Positions 26,737 through 35,809 are shown, numbered from the stretch's first letter. The stretch is DNA of 64,000 nucleotides from Tannerella sp. (GCA_031285565.1 JAITVY010000117.1:17293-81292); one strand, 5' to 3'. The notes: generated by a model not told the origin, from the sequence alone. A program made the numbers and translations.

Positions 26737-28284
26737 ATGAATTCAATCAAGACCATGCGCTGGGTTTTAATCCGTCCGCTGAATCGAAGCCTATTCTATG
26801 ATCCGGAAATACAAGAGCCTCTAGGCCTGGAGTACCTTTCTGCTACTTTAAAAAAAAGCGGTTGTCAGGTTCTCTTATTGGATAGTGCATTAAATAATTT
26901 GCATGACATTAAACTAGCCCGTAGGGTAGCTTCTTTTCAGCCGGATGCAATTGGCTTTTCCATAACTACCGACCGTGAACTGGAATCGGTGAATGCAATC
27001 TATACTACATGTAAGGAGATTTTGCATGATAAACAGCTGTTCTGGATTGCCGGAGGTAATTATGCTACTTCTGAATTTAACAATGCATGTAAAGTGCTAC
27101 CTACTGAGATGCACATCCTTAAGTATGAAGGAGAAGTCTCAATAAAAAAAATCTGTTCGCTATGGATGGATGGATTAATTGATACTTTGCCCAGGGTGAT
27201 TCATGGAGAACCTGCTGTATTAGATGAACTTCCATTCCCCGAAAGGCCTTATCATCATTATGTGCTCAATTTTGGATTTGCTTTTAATGTTCAGGGATCC
27301 CGTGGATGTTGCAGCGCCTGTAAATACTGTGCATCTAAAGGAATGCGTGGTGGTAAATTATATTCATGGAGGGGACGTAGCCCGGAGAATATGGTCAGTG
27401 AACTGGCTTACCTGTACCAGAATTATGGAGCACGTTCTTTTAATTTTGTCGATGAAGATTTTCTGGGTCCTCCGGCCGGTGCACTCGAACGTTCGGAACG
27501 TTTCATGAACGAGATAAAAAAGCACAATCTGAAAATTACAATCGGTATTCAGGTGAGACCTAATTCCCTGTCTGAAAAGATAATCGACAATCTGTATGCG
27601 TCCGGATTAACGTATGTGTTTATGGGCATAGAATCGGATAATCCGGAAGATTTTAAAAAATGGGGAAGGAGTTTTTGTAAGGATACATGGCAACTGGTGG
27701 ATTGTTTGCAGCAGAGAGGAATCGAAATAAATGCGGGTACTTTATTGTTTCATCCTGACTGTACGTTTGAAGGTATTCGGAATTTTTCCGTTCGGTTACG
27801 TCAATATGGTTTGCTCAACAGCCGGACAGCTACTAACCGCCTGGATGCAATGCCCGGATCTTTTTTTTATGAACAATACTTCTCCGAACATCCCGAAGAC
27901 AAGACACAGGGAGTTATTCGTTTGCCATTCAAAAATCCGGATATAGAACCTTTTTTTCAAATTGTTCGTGAAGTGTTGGCTCCCATCGAAATACCTTCTA
28001 TGCATGCATTATGTATTATGCCAATCATTCAAACAGGTAGAGTCTTTGAAAATCTGGAAGAAAAGTATCAACTTTTAAAATCAATTAATTCCGATTGTGA
28101 TGATCAGGTATCTTCTTGTTTCTTTTCTGTACTTGAGATGTTTGAAAATGATTGTTATTCCAGGCCTGAAATAGATAGTATGATAAACAATAACATCGAA
28201 TTCGGTAAGATTACAATGGATCGTTTAATAAAAAGCGGCTTTCATGAAAACCTATCGCATAGTAGCACCAATTTGTTCGGTTGA
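26737..28284 (+). CDS. B12-binding-domain radical SAM enzyme
   Basis: A 515-residue protein. Residues 1-160 resemble the cobalamin-binding Rossmann domain of this class (EPLGLEYLSATLKKSG, then QPDAIGFSITTDRELE). The radical SAM domain begins with Cys191, Cys195 and Cys198; an additional Cys192 lies inside the motif. The VDEDFLGP and GIESDNPEDFKKWGR segments are typical of the TIM-barrel part. Enzymes of this class methylate unactivated carbons or rearrange rings. In this operon it could tailor the CxC peptide or a small-molecule partner. The next gene starts 41 bases before its stop codon, so the two are translationally linked. Confidence 0.8.
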   Translation: MNSIKTMRWVLIRPLNRSLFYDPEIQEPLGLEYLSATLKKSGCQVLLLDSALNNLHDIKLARRVASFQPDAIGFSITTDRELESVNAIYTTCKEILHDKQLFWIAGGNYATSEFNNACKVLPTEMHILKYEGEVSIKKICSLWMDGLIDTLPRVIHGEPAVLDELPFPERPYHHYVLNFGFAFNVQGSRGCCSACKYCASKGMRGGKLYSWRGRSPENMVSELAYLYQNYGARSFNFVDEDFLGPPAGALERSERFMNEIKKHNLKITIGIQVRPNSLSEKIIDNLYASGLTYVFMGIESDNPEDFKKWGRSFCKDTWQLVDCLQQRGIEINAGTLLFHPDCTFEGIRNFSVRLRQYGLLNSRTATNRLDAMPGSFFYEQYFSEHPEDKTQGVIRLPFKNPDIEPFFQIVREVLAPIEIPSMHALCIMPIIQTGRVFENLEEKYQLLKSINSDCDDQVSSCFFSVLEMFENDCYSRPEIDSMINNNIEFGKITMDRLIKSGFHENLSHSSTNLFG

Positions 28285-29218
28285 TGAAATTGAGCCTGTA
28301 TTAGAGGCCGGGGCTTCCGAGGTTTATTTTGGAATTATGCCTGAAAAATGGGAGAGGGAATATGGAAGTATGGATTTTATTACCCGGCGTCAGAACAGAC
28401 AGGCGCATATTGCAAGTTACGATGATTTAAAGGAGATCGTTCATATAGTCAACGATAGAAATGCGACAGCTACTTTGGTACTGAATGCAGGTTATTCAAG
28501 CAATCAAATCCCATTTGTTTTTGAGATTTTGAAACAATGGGAAACTTGCGGGGGACATGCTGTTATGGTTTACGATATCGAAATTCTGCTTTGGCTGAAT
28601 AGCACAGGTAGCAAACTGGAACGACAACTTTCTGTTATGTCCGGAGTCTTTAACAGTCATAGTATAGATTTTTTTAAGCAATTCAATATATCCAGGGTTG
28701 TTCTTCCCAGAGAATTATCACTGAGTGAAATAGATGAATTTGTAAGAAGCGCGGGTCAGGAGGTTGGCTATGAGAGTATTGTGATGTTTCAAAAATGCGA
28801 ATTCATAGATGCCTTCTGCCAATTTTATCATGCAGTCTGTTATCAACCCTATGTTGTTGAAAACTGTTCGGGTTTATCCGGAAAATATCTACCGGTTATT
28901 GAAAGCTACGATCCTTATTATGAGGGTCATGGATGTCAAATGGATTTTTTGTGTAAAAACCGGAAGATTAAACATCTTGAAAATAATGATTTTCAGACCC
29001 CTTATTGTGCGGCTTGTTCATTGGATTTTTTGCTGAAAAAAGGTGTCAATAATTTAAAAATTGCAGGTAGGGGCTATCCGGTAAAACTGATTGCGGATAC
29101 CGTACGATTTATAAAGAGAACAATAGAACGACCAGCTACACAATCTGATATGATTAAATCTGATTATCTGTTAACATTCGGTTGTACTTGTCAGTTAATG
29201 AATTGTTATTATCAATAG
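28244..29218 (+). CDS. U32-family protein (UbiU/RlhA/TrhP-like)
   Basis: A 324-residue member of the peptidase U32 group. Family landmarks are the start YRIVAPICSVDEIEPVLEAG with SEVYFG, and RVVLPRELSLSEI at residues 151-163. Thirteen cysteines are present; those at 185, 192, 199, 208, 231, 237, 255 and 258 lie where U32 proteins bind an iron-sulfur cluster. Characterised relatives (UbiU/UbiV, RlhA, TrhP) perform oxygen-independent hydroxylation of ubiquinone precursors, rRNA or tRNA. This copy is shorter and more diverged than the RNA-acting ones. It overlaps the B12 enzyme gene and abuts a second U32-like gene, which suggests a UbiU-UbiV-style heterodimer acting on the operon's substrate. 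Confidence 0.75.
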   Translation: MKTYRIVAPICSVDEIEPVLEAGASEVYFGIMPEKWEREYGSMDFITRRQNRQAHIASYDDLKEIVHIVNDRNATATLVLNAGYSSNQIPFVFEILKQWETCGGHAVMVYDIEILLWLNSTGSKLERQLSVMSGVFNSHSIDFFKQFNISRVVLPRELSLSEIDEFVRSAGQEVGYESIVMFQKCEFIDAFCQFYHAVCYQPYVVENCSGLSGKYLPVIESYDPYYEGHGCQMDFLCKNRKIKHLENNDFQTPYCAACSLDFLLKKGVNNLKIAGRGYPVKLIADTVRFIKRTIERPATQSDMIKSDYLLTFGCTCQLMNCYYQ

Positions 29219-30070
29219 ATGAAGAATCCGGTTGAGATGGAAATCGCTTATATGGTTGATCTCAGGAAAGGTAATAAACTTGAGATACCGCCCTGTAAAC
29301 GAATCTATTTCGGACATGAAACCTGTGAAAAATTGTTACCTGTATGGGATGATTGTCAGCCACTAATGGATATTTCCTTTAAACAAAACCTTGAATTGAC
29401 TTTTATAACTCCTTTTTTAACAGACAGAGGGTTCGAGAAAACCACGAAGTTTTTGGAACAATTAAAAACGGTAAAACCCACGATAGAGATTGTAACTTCA
29501 GACTGGGGGCTACTGAATTGGGTAGTGAATCAGAAATCATTAATTCCGGTTATCGGACGATTCCAGATAGGTCAACAACTTGATTTCCGCTTAATGAGGT
29601 TGGGAAAGGCAGATAGAGAAGAGCGGACTATAATGGTGGATGGGAAATTTTTCAGATTGTTACCTAAGGAACAAACAATGGCGTTGAAAGATCATCTGTC
29701 GTCTTGTACGTTATTAAAAGAAAATACGATGGAAATGTTCGCACAATTGTCAATTAATCGATTTGAGGTAAGTAATACCTTTCAGTCTGTGCAACTTGTC
29801 AATAAAGAAGGGCTTCACTACTCTTTGCATGTCCCTTATGTTCCGCTTACAATTTTCAGATCCTGTCCGGACAATTTAAATTTTAAAGAAAAAAGAAGCT
29901 GTAATATCAACCGGTGTCTGAACAACCGGTCTAAATGGCTCAATGAAACCTATGGGTGCGATATTTACTGTATTGATAATGCTCTTTATTACAGTAATAC
30001 CTGTTTCTATGGGCATACAAAATCAAATCCGGGTATTGATCGGCTCGTTTTTCATGAAACATTTAATTAA
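29219..30070 (+). CDS. UbiV-like second U32-family protein
   Basis: A 283-residue protein whose ATG directly follows the stop of the first U32 gene. The family is recognised from the TIM-barrel-like N-terminal part (EIVTSDWGLLNWV), RFEVSNTFQSVQL, and the HVPYVPLTIFRSC segment that resembles the cysteine region of UbiV. Candidate cluster ligands are Cys216, Cys228, Cys233 and Cys251, with Cys247 and Cys262 close by. It is the last gene of the operon. Tandem U32 proteins usually work as a heterodimer, so it probably partners the previous protein. Its assignment is weaker than that of its partner. Confidence 0.6.
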   Translation: MKNPVEMEIAYMVDLRKGNKLEIPPCKRIYFGHETCEKLLPVWDDCQPLMDISFKQNLELTFITPFLTDRGFEKTTKFLEQLKTVKPTIEIVTSDWGLLNWVVNQKSLIPVIGRFQIGQQLDFRLMRLGKADREERTIMVDGKFFRLLPKEQTMALKDHLSSCTLLKENTMEMFAQLSINRFEVSNTFQSVQLVNKEGLHYSLHVPYVPLTIFRSCPDNLNFKEKRSCNINRCLNNRSKWLNETYGCDIYCIDNALYYSNTCFYGHTKSNPGIDRLVFHETFN

Positions 30071-30270
30071 CTTGCAATATTTTTAAATAGGGGGTGTAAC
30101 CTTTTTCTGCGGTTTGCGTCATAAGTATGTAAACATTTTAAATAGTGGAGGCAGAGTTAAACTAACAACTAGTGGTAAATGATTAGTGGTAAGTGTAAAT
30201 CAGAGTCAAGTAATAGATTGAATCGTTTAATTGTAAACTTTGAATTTTGAACCTGAAACTCTGAACTACT

Positions 30271-30308
30271 TAAATGCCGGGTCACGTAAAATGACTAATG
30301 AAATTAGA
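30271..30308 (+). repeat. Dispersed intergenic repeat, short copy
   Basis: The stretch gccgggtcacgtaaaatgac plus ctaatgaaatt matches the right end of the repeat upstream of susC (10575-10605) with about four differences in 30 bases, and the copy upstream of rsmH (42320-42373). It ends 30 bases before the sigma factor gene and has the same orientation relative to the downstream gene as the other copies. The rest of the 30071-30338 gap shows no gene. Confidence 0.55.
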
Positions 30309-30338
30309 CACATAAAATATGTCGAATAATTAAACCGA

Positions 30339-30893
30339 ATGGAATTATTTACGGACATCTACTATATAACAAAAATACAAACCGGAGAAACAGAGCATTT
30401 TGCTCATCTTTTGGAGCGTTATAGCCAACCGGTTTTTTCGTTGATAAATAAAATAGTAGGAAGTCGTGAAGATGCAGAAGAGTTGACACAGGATGTGTTT
30501 ATGAAAGTTTTTCGTTCGTTGGATTCGTTTCAGAGAAATAGTACTTTCTCAACATGGCTATACCGGATTGCTTATAATACTGCGATATCGGCCATGAGGA
30601 AAAGAAAACATGAATGGATTACTCTCGAAGAATCCCTAGTCGGTGATTTAGACGAGGACGAAGACGGATATGGAATAGGAAATATAAATGAAGAGCAAAT
30701 ACATTATTTGGAAGTAGCATTGCAACAATTACCGCTTGAGGAACGGACATTGATATTGTTGTTTTATATGCAGGAAAAAAGTATTGAAGAAATAGTGATA
30801 ATTACGGATCTGAGTGTTTCGAATGTAAAAACGAAATTACATCGTACCCGGAAAAGATTATATAAGATAATGAATAATTTGAAGCAACCATAA
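30339..30893 (+). CDS. ECF-type RNA polymerase sigma factor
   Basis: A 184-residue sigma-70 family protein of the ECF group. Region 2 is at about residues 25-80 (GSREDAEELTQDVFMKVFR, then TFSTWLYRIAYNTAIS). Region 4 is at about 130-175 (LPLEERTLILLFYMQEKSIEEI and the SVSNVKTKLHRTRKRL recognition helix). The acidic linker (DLDEDEDGYG) is longer than usual. One base separates its stop from the next gene, a small membrane protein that is the likely anti-sigma factor. It is not of the FecI/FecR type. The regulon is unknown; the operon just upstream is one possibility. Confidence 0.9.
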   Translation: MELFTDIYYITKIQTGETEHFAHLLERYSQPVFSLINKIVGSREDAEELTQDVFMKVFRSLDSFQRNSTFSTWLYRIAYNTAISAMRKRKHEWITLEESLVGDLDEDEDGYGIGNINEEQIHYLEVALQQLPLEERTLILLFYMQEKSIEEIVIITDLSVSNVKTKLHRTRKRLYKIMNNLKQP

Positions 30894-30894
30894 T

Positions 30895-31254
30895 ATGAAT
30901 ACGAATCAAACAGAAAGTGATCTTTTGCGAGCATTATTTCGACGTTTGCCGGAAGAAAAATTGTCGTCTGCATTTCAGCAGGAGATGATGATGCGTATAC
31001 AGAAAGAAGCAATTCGTACCAGACGAAGGAATAGGATTCTTCTTATTGCTGCATATACATTTGCGTTAGCCCTGTTTGCCGGGTTGACAATAACTACCTA
31101 TATTTATCTGGAAATTCCGAAAATAGAAATTGAAATCCCTCGTATTTCAGTTTCGGGCTTTTATATATTTCTTGGAGTTATTTCTATTGTTTTACTTCTG
31201 GCAGATTATATATTCAGGCGGTCATTTTATAAGCGGCATCCTGATCTGGAATAA
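30895..31254 (+). CDS. Small membrane protein, putative anti-sigma partner
   Basis: A 119-residue protein with a charged N-terminal 50 residues (LRALFRRLPEEKLSSAF, MMMRIQKEAIRTRRR) and two membrane helices at about 48-68 and 82-103. Its position directly behind the ECF sigma gene is that of an anti-sigma factor, and the cytoplasmic N-terminus could bind the sigma. No zinc-binding (ZAS) motif is present, so the assignment rests on position. Confidence 0.6.
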   Translation: MNTNQTESDLLRALFRRLPEEKLSSAFQQEMMMRIQKEAIRTRRRNRILLIAAYTFALALFAGLTITTYIYLEIPKIEIEIPRISVSGFYIFLGVISIVLLLADYIFRRSFYKRHPDLE

Positions 31255-31438
31255 TTTAAATAGTAGAAGGAGAAAGAGTCAAGCGGTGGACTATCTCTTT
31301 TTTCCATTCTCATAAAAAGTCTTTTCGAAAATTAGACTGCAGATGGGCTTTATTTGCTTTGGATTATAGGCTGTTACTGATCATAATAATAAATTGAAAA
31401 TAAATACTTGTTTGTAGAATTGTTCTGCAAAAAAGTAT

Positions 31439-31446
31439 TACCTTTG
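31439..31446 (+). promoter_or_regulatory. rpsA promoter -7 element
   Basis: TACCTTTG at 31439-31446 matches the -7 consensus exactly. A TTTG at 31411-31414 is spaced 24 bases upstream, longer than ideal. The leader would be about 65 bases, ending at the rpsA ATG (31516). Confidence 0.5.
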
Positions 31447-31515
31447 CGTCACTTTTTAAGAGAGTATTAACTGATTGTCTAACTTTTAATTAAAAACAAG
31501 AGTATTAACTTTAAA

Positions 31516-33360
31516 ATGGAAAATTTAAAAAACATTTCTCCGGTCGAAGACTTTAACTGGGATTCGTATGAAAAAGGAGAAACCTTTAGCGAAACAAGCA
31601 AAGAAGAGCTTGTAAAAACTTACGATGACACACTGAATACCATGAAAGACAAAGATGTTGTAATGGGTACAGTGACAGCATTAAACAAACGTGAAGTTGT
31701 AGTAAATATAGGCTTCAAATCAGACGGCGTTGTGCCAATGTCTGAATTCAGATATAATCCTGAACTAAAGATAGGTGACGAAGTAGAAGTATTTATTGAA
31801 AATCAGGAAGATAAAAAAGGACAATTAATCCTTTCACATAAGAAAGCGCGTGCATCACGTTCATGGGATCGTGTAAATGAAGCACTTGAAAAAGATGAAA
31901 TTATCAAAGGTTTTGTAAAATGTCGTACAAAAGGTGGTATGATCGTAGATATCTTCGGTATCGAAGCGTTCTTGCCGGGATCTCAAATTGACGTAAAACC
32001 GATTCGCGACTATGATGTATTTGTGGGTAAAACGATGGAATTCAAGATTGTGAAAATTAATCAGGATTTCAAAAACGTTGTTGTATCACACAAAGCATTG
32101 ATCGAAGCAGAGCTTGAACAACAAAAGAAAGAAATTATCTCCAAACTGGAAAAAGGACAAGTCTTGGAAGGAACTGTCAAAAACATCACTTCTTACGGCG
32201 TATTTATCGATTTAGGTGGCGTAGATGGTTTGATCCATATTACAGACCTTTCATGGGGACGTGTTTCTCATCCGGAAGAAATTGTTCAGTTGGATGAAAA
32301 AGTGAATGTTGTAATTCTTGATTTTGATGATGATAAAAAACGTATTGCGCTTGGCTTGAAACAATTGACTCCACATCCATGGGATGCATTAAGTGCTGAC
32401 CTGAAAGTGGGTGATAAAGTACAGGGTAAAGTGGTTGTGATGGCTGACTATGGTGCATTTATCGAAATTGCTCCGGGTGTAGAAGGCTTGATTCACGTAT
32501 CTGAAATGAGCTGGACACAACATTTACGTAGCGCTCAGGACTTCATGAAAGTGGGTGATGATGTAGAAGCTGTTATCCTTACTTTGGATCGTGAAGAACG
32601 TAAAATGTCTTTAGGTATCAAACAACTGAAACCGGATCCATGGGAAAATATCGAAGAAAAATTCCCGGTTGGTTCCAAGCATACAGCAAAAGTACGCAAC
32701 TTTACCAACTTTGGTGTATTTGTTGAAATCGAAGAAGGAGTTGACGGCCTGATCCATATTTCTGACCTTTCATGGACAAAGAAAATCAAACATCCGAGCG
32801 AGTTTACACAAATCGGTGCTGAAATAGATGTACAGGTATTGGAAATTGATAAAGAAAATCGTCGTCTGAGCTTAGGACACAAACAATTGGAAGAAAATCC
32901 ATGGGATGTTTTTGAAACATTGTTTACTGTCGGTTCTATCCACGACGGAGTAATTATCGAAATGCTTGATAAGGGTGCTGTAATCTCATTGCCTTATGGC
33001 GTTGAAGGATTTGCAACTCCTAAACATTTGGTGAAAGAAGATGGAGCGTCGGCTGTTATTGATGAAAAATTGCAGTTTAAAGTAATAGAATTCAATAAAG
33101 AAGCAAAACGTATTATTCTTTCTCATAGCCGTATCTTTGAAGATGAGCAAAAGGCCAAGGGCAAAGATGGAGGTGAAAAGAAAGCAAAATCATCTAAAAA
33201 AGAAACTGTTGAAAGTTTGACTCCGGCTGTTGAAAAAACAACATTAGGTGATATTGAAGAGTTGGCTGCTTTGAAAGAAAATCTGCTGAAAAAGGAGGAG
33301 AGTCCTAAAAAAGAAGAAGCTAAAAAAGCTGATGCAGAAGAAGCAAAAACGGAAGAATAA
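31516..33360 (+). CDS. rpsA: 30S ribosomal protein S1
   Basis: A 614-residue protein that binds mRNA on the small ribosomal subunit. Six S1 (OB-fold) repeats can be followed from about residue 45 to 540; recurring YGVFIDLGGVDGLIHITDLS-type segments mark repeats 3-5. The C-terminal 60 residues are a low-complexity Lys/Glu tail, as is common in Bacteroidota. Codon use is cleaner than in the neighbours, as expected for a highly expressed gene. It is monocistronic, with a promoter upstream and a terminator at 33385-33415. Confidence 0.97.
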   Translation: MENLKNISPVEDFNWDSYEKGETFSETSKEELVKTYDDTLNTMKDKDVVMGTVTALNKREVVVNIGFKSDGVVPMSEFRYNPELKIGDEVEVFIENQEDKKGQLILSHKKARASRSWDRVNEALEKDEIIKGFVKCRTKGGMIVDIFGIEAFLPGSQIDVKPIRDYDVFVGKTMEFKIVKINQDFKNVVVSHKALIEAELEQQKKEIISKLEKGQVLEGTVKNITSYGVFIDLGGVDGLIHITDLSWGRVSHPEEIVQLDEKVNVVILDFDDDKKRIALGLKQLTPHPWDALSADLKVGDKVQGKVVVMADYGAFIEIAPGVEGLIHVSEMSWTQHLRSAQDFMKVGDDVEAVILTLDREERKMSLGIKQLKPDPWENIEEKFPVGSKHTAKVRNFTNFGVFVEIEEGVDGLIHISDLSWTKKIKHPSEFTQIGAEIDVQVLEIDKENRRLSLGHKQLEENPWDVFETLFTVGSIHDGVIIEMLDKGAVISLPYGVEGFATPKHLVKEDGASAVIDEKLQFKVIEFNKEAKRIILSHSRIFEDEQKAKGKDGGEKKAKSSKKETVESLTPAVEKTTLGDIEELAALKENLLKKEESPKKEEAKKADAEEAKTEE

Positions 33361-33384
33361 TAAAAAAATCTTTAGATAAGTAAG

Positions 33385-33415
33385 AAGCTGTTCAGGTAAT
33401 CTGGGCAGCTTTTTT
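33385..33415 (+). terminator. Rho-independent terminator of rpsA
   Basis: aagctg (33385-33390) pairs with cagctt (33406-33411), with an inner cag/ctg pair in the loop region, and a T-run follows (33410-33415). Confidence 0.75.
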
Positions 33416-33465
33416 ATTGCGAAAAAAATCACATTTCTAATTTCCTAAAAGTATTCTTTCTTCTT

Positions 33466-34941
33466 TTACCTTTCCCCTTTTACCTTATCTGTTCTCCACT
33501 CATTTGTATTTCGGATATGTAACTTTTCCGGATTGAAAGTTGGTTGTATACTACCGGCCTTAAGTTGTGATTCGTAGTCATAAAATGTTTTCAATGCTAC
33601 AGATTGCAGTAATAAGACTGCAATGAGGTTAAACCACGCCATGAGTCCTACACCGATATCTGCCATATCCCACGCCAGGGTCATTTTATTGATAGCCGTA
33701 AAATAAGTAATTCCCAACATGATGATTCGAAGTAAGTTTATGGCATAGAAATTTGTTTTTTTCTTTCTGAAGAGGAAGTAAACATTCGTCTCAGCCTGGA
33801 AATAATAACTCATAATGGTCGTGAAAGCAAAAAAGAAAAGGGCAAAAGCAACGAAAGGGGAACCAAAGCCCGGGATATGAGAGTCAACAGCCAGTTGGGT
33901 ATAAATAGGGCCATATTCGTTCATTGTAGCAGATAATCCCATGCCATCCATTACGACAGTAGTCGCTTCGGCTGAATCAAAGACCTTGTACATCCCGGTT
34001 ATTAAAATCATAAAAGCTGTCGCAGAACATACCAATAACGTATCTACATAGACTGAAAATGCCTGGACTAATCCCTGGTTGACAGGATGAGGTACTTCAG
34101 CTGCAGCAGCTGCATGAGGCGCAGTACCCTGGCCGGCTTCATTAGAGAAAATCCCCCGTTTGACTCCCATTGTGATTGCTGCACCGACAATACCACTCAG
34201 CGCTTCATGAAATCCGAAAGCGCTTTTTACAATCAGCGCAAACATAGCCGGGATCTGTTGGTAATTAATGGCTAATATGATAAGTGCAATAATGATATAA
34301 CCGATGGCCATAAAGGGGGTGATGATTTCTGCAACCCTGGCTATCCTGCGTACACCACCGAAAATGATCAATGCTAGTAAAAAAACGACTATTCCTGCGG
34401 TTATGCGTTTGTCGAGAGTGAAAGAATTGTAAAAAGCATCGCCGATAGCGTTGGCTTGTAGCCCAGGCATTAACGTTCCCAAAGCGATAATCGTAATAAT
34501 AGAAAATGCGATCGCATACCATTTACTACCCAGTCCTTTCATGATATAAAAAGCCGGGCCACCACGATATATGCCGTCGATTTTTTCTTTATAGATTTGT
34601 CCTAAAGATGTTTCGATATAAGCTGTCCCGGCTCCAAAAAAAGCTATGATCCACATCCAAAATACGGCTCCAGGCCCTCCCAATGCAATGGCAGTTGCAA
34701 CTCCTGCAATATTACCGGTTCCTACCCTACCTGATAATGCCAGGACAAATGCCTGAAAAGAAGAAATCCCCGATTGGGAAGATTTTCCCCGGAATAATAA
34801 TTTCATCATACGCTTTATGTAGCGGATTTGGAAAAAACGTGTCCGGATAGAAAAATATAAACCGGTTGCCAGGCAAAGAATAACAAAGGGCCAACCCCAT
34901 ACCCATGAGCTGATGATTTCAATGCATTTAGAAAAGTCCAT
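33466..34941 (-). CDS. Alanine or glycine:cation symporter (AGCS family)
   Basis: A 491-residue sodium-coupled amino-acid carrier with about ten to eleven helices. Family signatures are GRVGTGNIAGVATAIALGGPG and GAVFWMWIIAFFGAGTAYIE near the N-terminus and FSNEAGQGTAPHAAAAAE in the middle. The longer frame starts at 34992, but a promoter at 35006-35037 would place transcription about seven bases from that codon; the ATG at 34941 leaves a normal leader and starts just before the first helix, so it is preferred. Convergent with rpsA. Confidence 0.92.
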   Translation of the reverse strand: MDFSKCIEIISSWVWGWPFVILCLATGLYFSIRTRFFQIRYIKRMMKLLFRGKSSQSGISSFQAFVLALSGRVGTGNIAGVATAIALGGPGAVFWMWIIAFFGAGTAYIETSLGQIYKEKIDGIYRGGPAFYIMKGLGSKWYAIAFSIITIIALGTLMPGLQANAIGDAFYNSFTLDKRITAGIVVFLLALIIFGGVRRIARVAEIITPFMAIGYIIIALIILAINYQQIPAMFALIVKSAFGFHEALSGIVGAAITMGVKRGIFSNEAGQGTAPHAAAAAEVPHPVNQGLVQAFSVYVDTLLVCSATAFMILITGMYKVFDSAEATTVVMDGMGLSATMNEYGPIYTQLAVDSHIPGFGSPFVAFALFFFAFTTIMSYYFQAETNVYFLFRKKKTNFYAINLLRIIMLGITYFTAINKMTLAWDMADIGVGLMAWFNLIAVLLLQSVALKTFYDYESQLKAGSIQPTFNPEKLHIRNTNEWRTDKVKGER

Positions 34942-35005
34942 TCGTAGTTTTTTTATAGAAGATATTGGTATATATTTGATTTTATCACTCATTTCTGAGT
35001 CGGTA

Positions 35006-35037
35006 TAAAGGTATTTGCAAAAAATGAGTTACACAAA
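35006..35037 (-). promoter_or_regulatory. Promoter of the AGCS symporter gene
   Basis: On the minus strand the -33 TTTG is at 35037-35034 and the near-consensus -7 TACCTTTA at 35013-35006, separated by 20 bases. Its position favours the downstream ATG of the symporter gene. Confidence 0.6.
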
Positions 35038-35039
35038 TT

Positions 35040-35741
35040 TTATGGCATCCGGTAATTCCTTAGTTCACGCCGGTATGCTTTAGCTCGACCATCCGTGACT
35101 TTGTCCATTAGCTGCCAGAAATGCTCTCCATGATTCATTTCAACTGTGTGACATAATTCATGTAGCAAAACGTAGTCGACCAAATGTATGGGTAAATGCA
35201 TTAGTGAGAGTGAAATGCTAATATTCTTTTTAGAGGTGCAACTGCCCCAACGTGTTTTGGAATTCCGTATTGTGACTTTATCAAAACTGAATTTATATAA
35301 TCGGGAAAGTTCCTCCAAACGGGTGGGTATAAAACGGGTCGCCTCTTTCCGAAGCGATTCCTGCAAAATAAACTGAAGTTTCTGTTGTACGCTGTCGTTG
35401 GAGAAATCTGTATTTTCAGGACAAGCGATATGAAGTATTCTGTCTTTTAGTGCCGTATAAAAGTTTGTTCGTGATGTACGAAAAATATGCAGTCGAAAAG
35501 TCAGCGTTTGTAAATCCGTATTTTCATCTAATAACGTACGCTTCGGACTTTTTTGCAACATCATGATGAGTTTTCTGCGTTGTTCATTGATAAAAGTAAG
35601 CATATTTTGTTCGGTTCCGTTGCGGGGAATTGTCGCGATAATTTTCCCATCCCGGATACGTATCGAATAACGTTTGGACCGGATATTTTTTCGAAGAGTA
35701 ATTTCGCCAAGTTGGCTATCCTTGATTTTCTTTTCGACCAT
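35040..35741 (-). CDS. YgjP-like metallopeptidase domain protein
   Basis: A 233-residue cytoplasmic protein of the YgjP/DUF45 (M48-related) family. The zinc site HELCH is near residue 190, with another ligand expected in the following NHGEHFW segment. The RNSKTRWGSCTSKKNISISL stretch is the family hallmark. Members are small zinc-dependent peptidases of unclear substrate. The stop lies close to the promoter of the AGCS gene on the same strand. Confidence 0.88.
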   Translation of the reverse strand: MVEKKIKDSQLGEITLRKNIRSKRYSIRIRDGKIIATIPRNGTEQNMLTFINEQRRKLIMMLQKSPKRTLLDENTDLQTLTFRLHIFRTSRTNFYTALKDRILHIACPENTDFSNDSVQQKLQFILQESLRKEATRFIPTRLEELSRLYKFSFDKVTIRNSKTRWGSCTSKKNISISLSLMHLPIHLVDYVLLHELCHTVEMNHGEHFWQLMDKVTDGRAKAYRRELRNYRMP

Positions 35742-35809
35742 ATAAATTACTTGTAAAAGTAATACATTATCAGTATTATAGAACTTATTATCGTAATGCT
35801 ACTCTTCAA

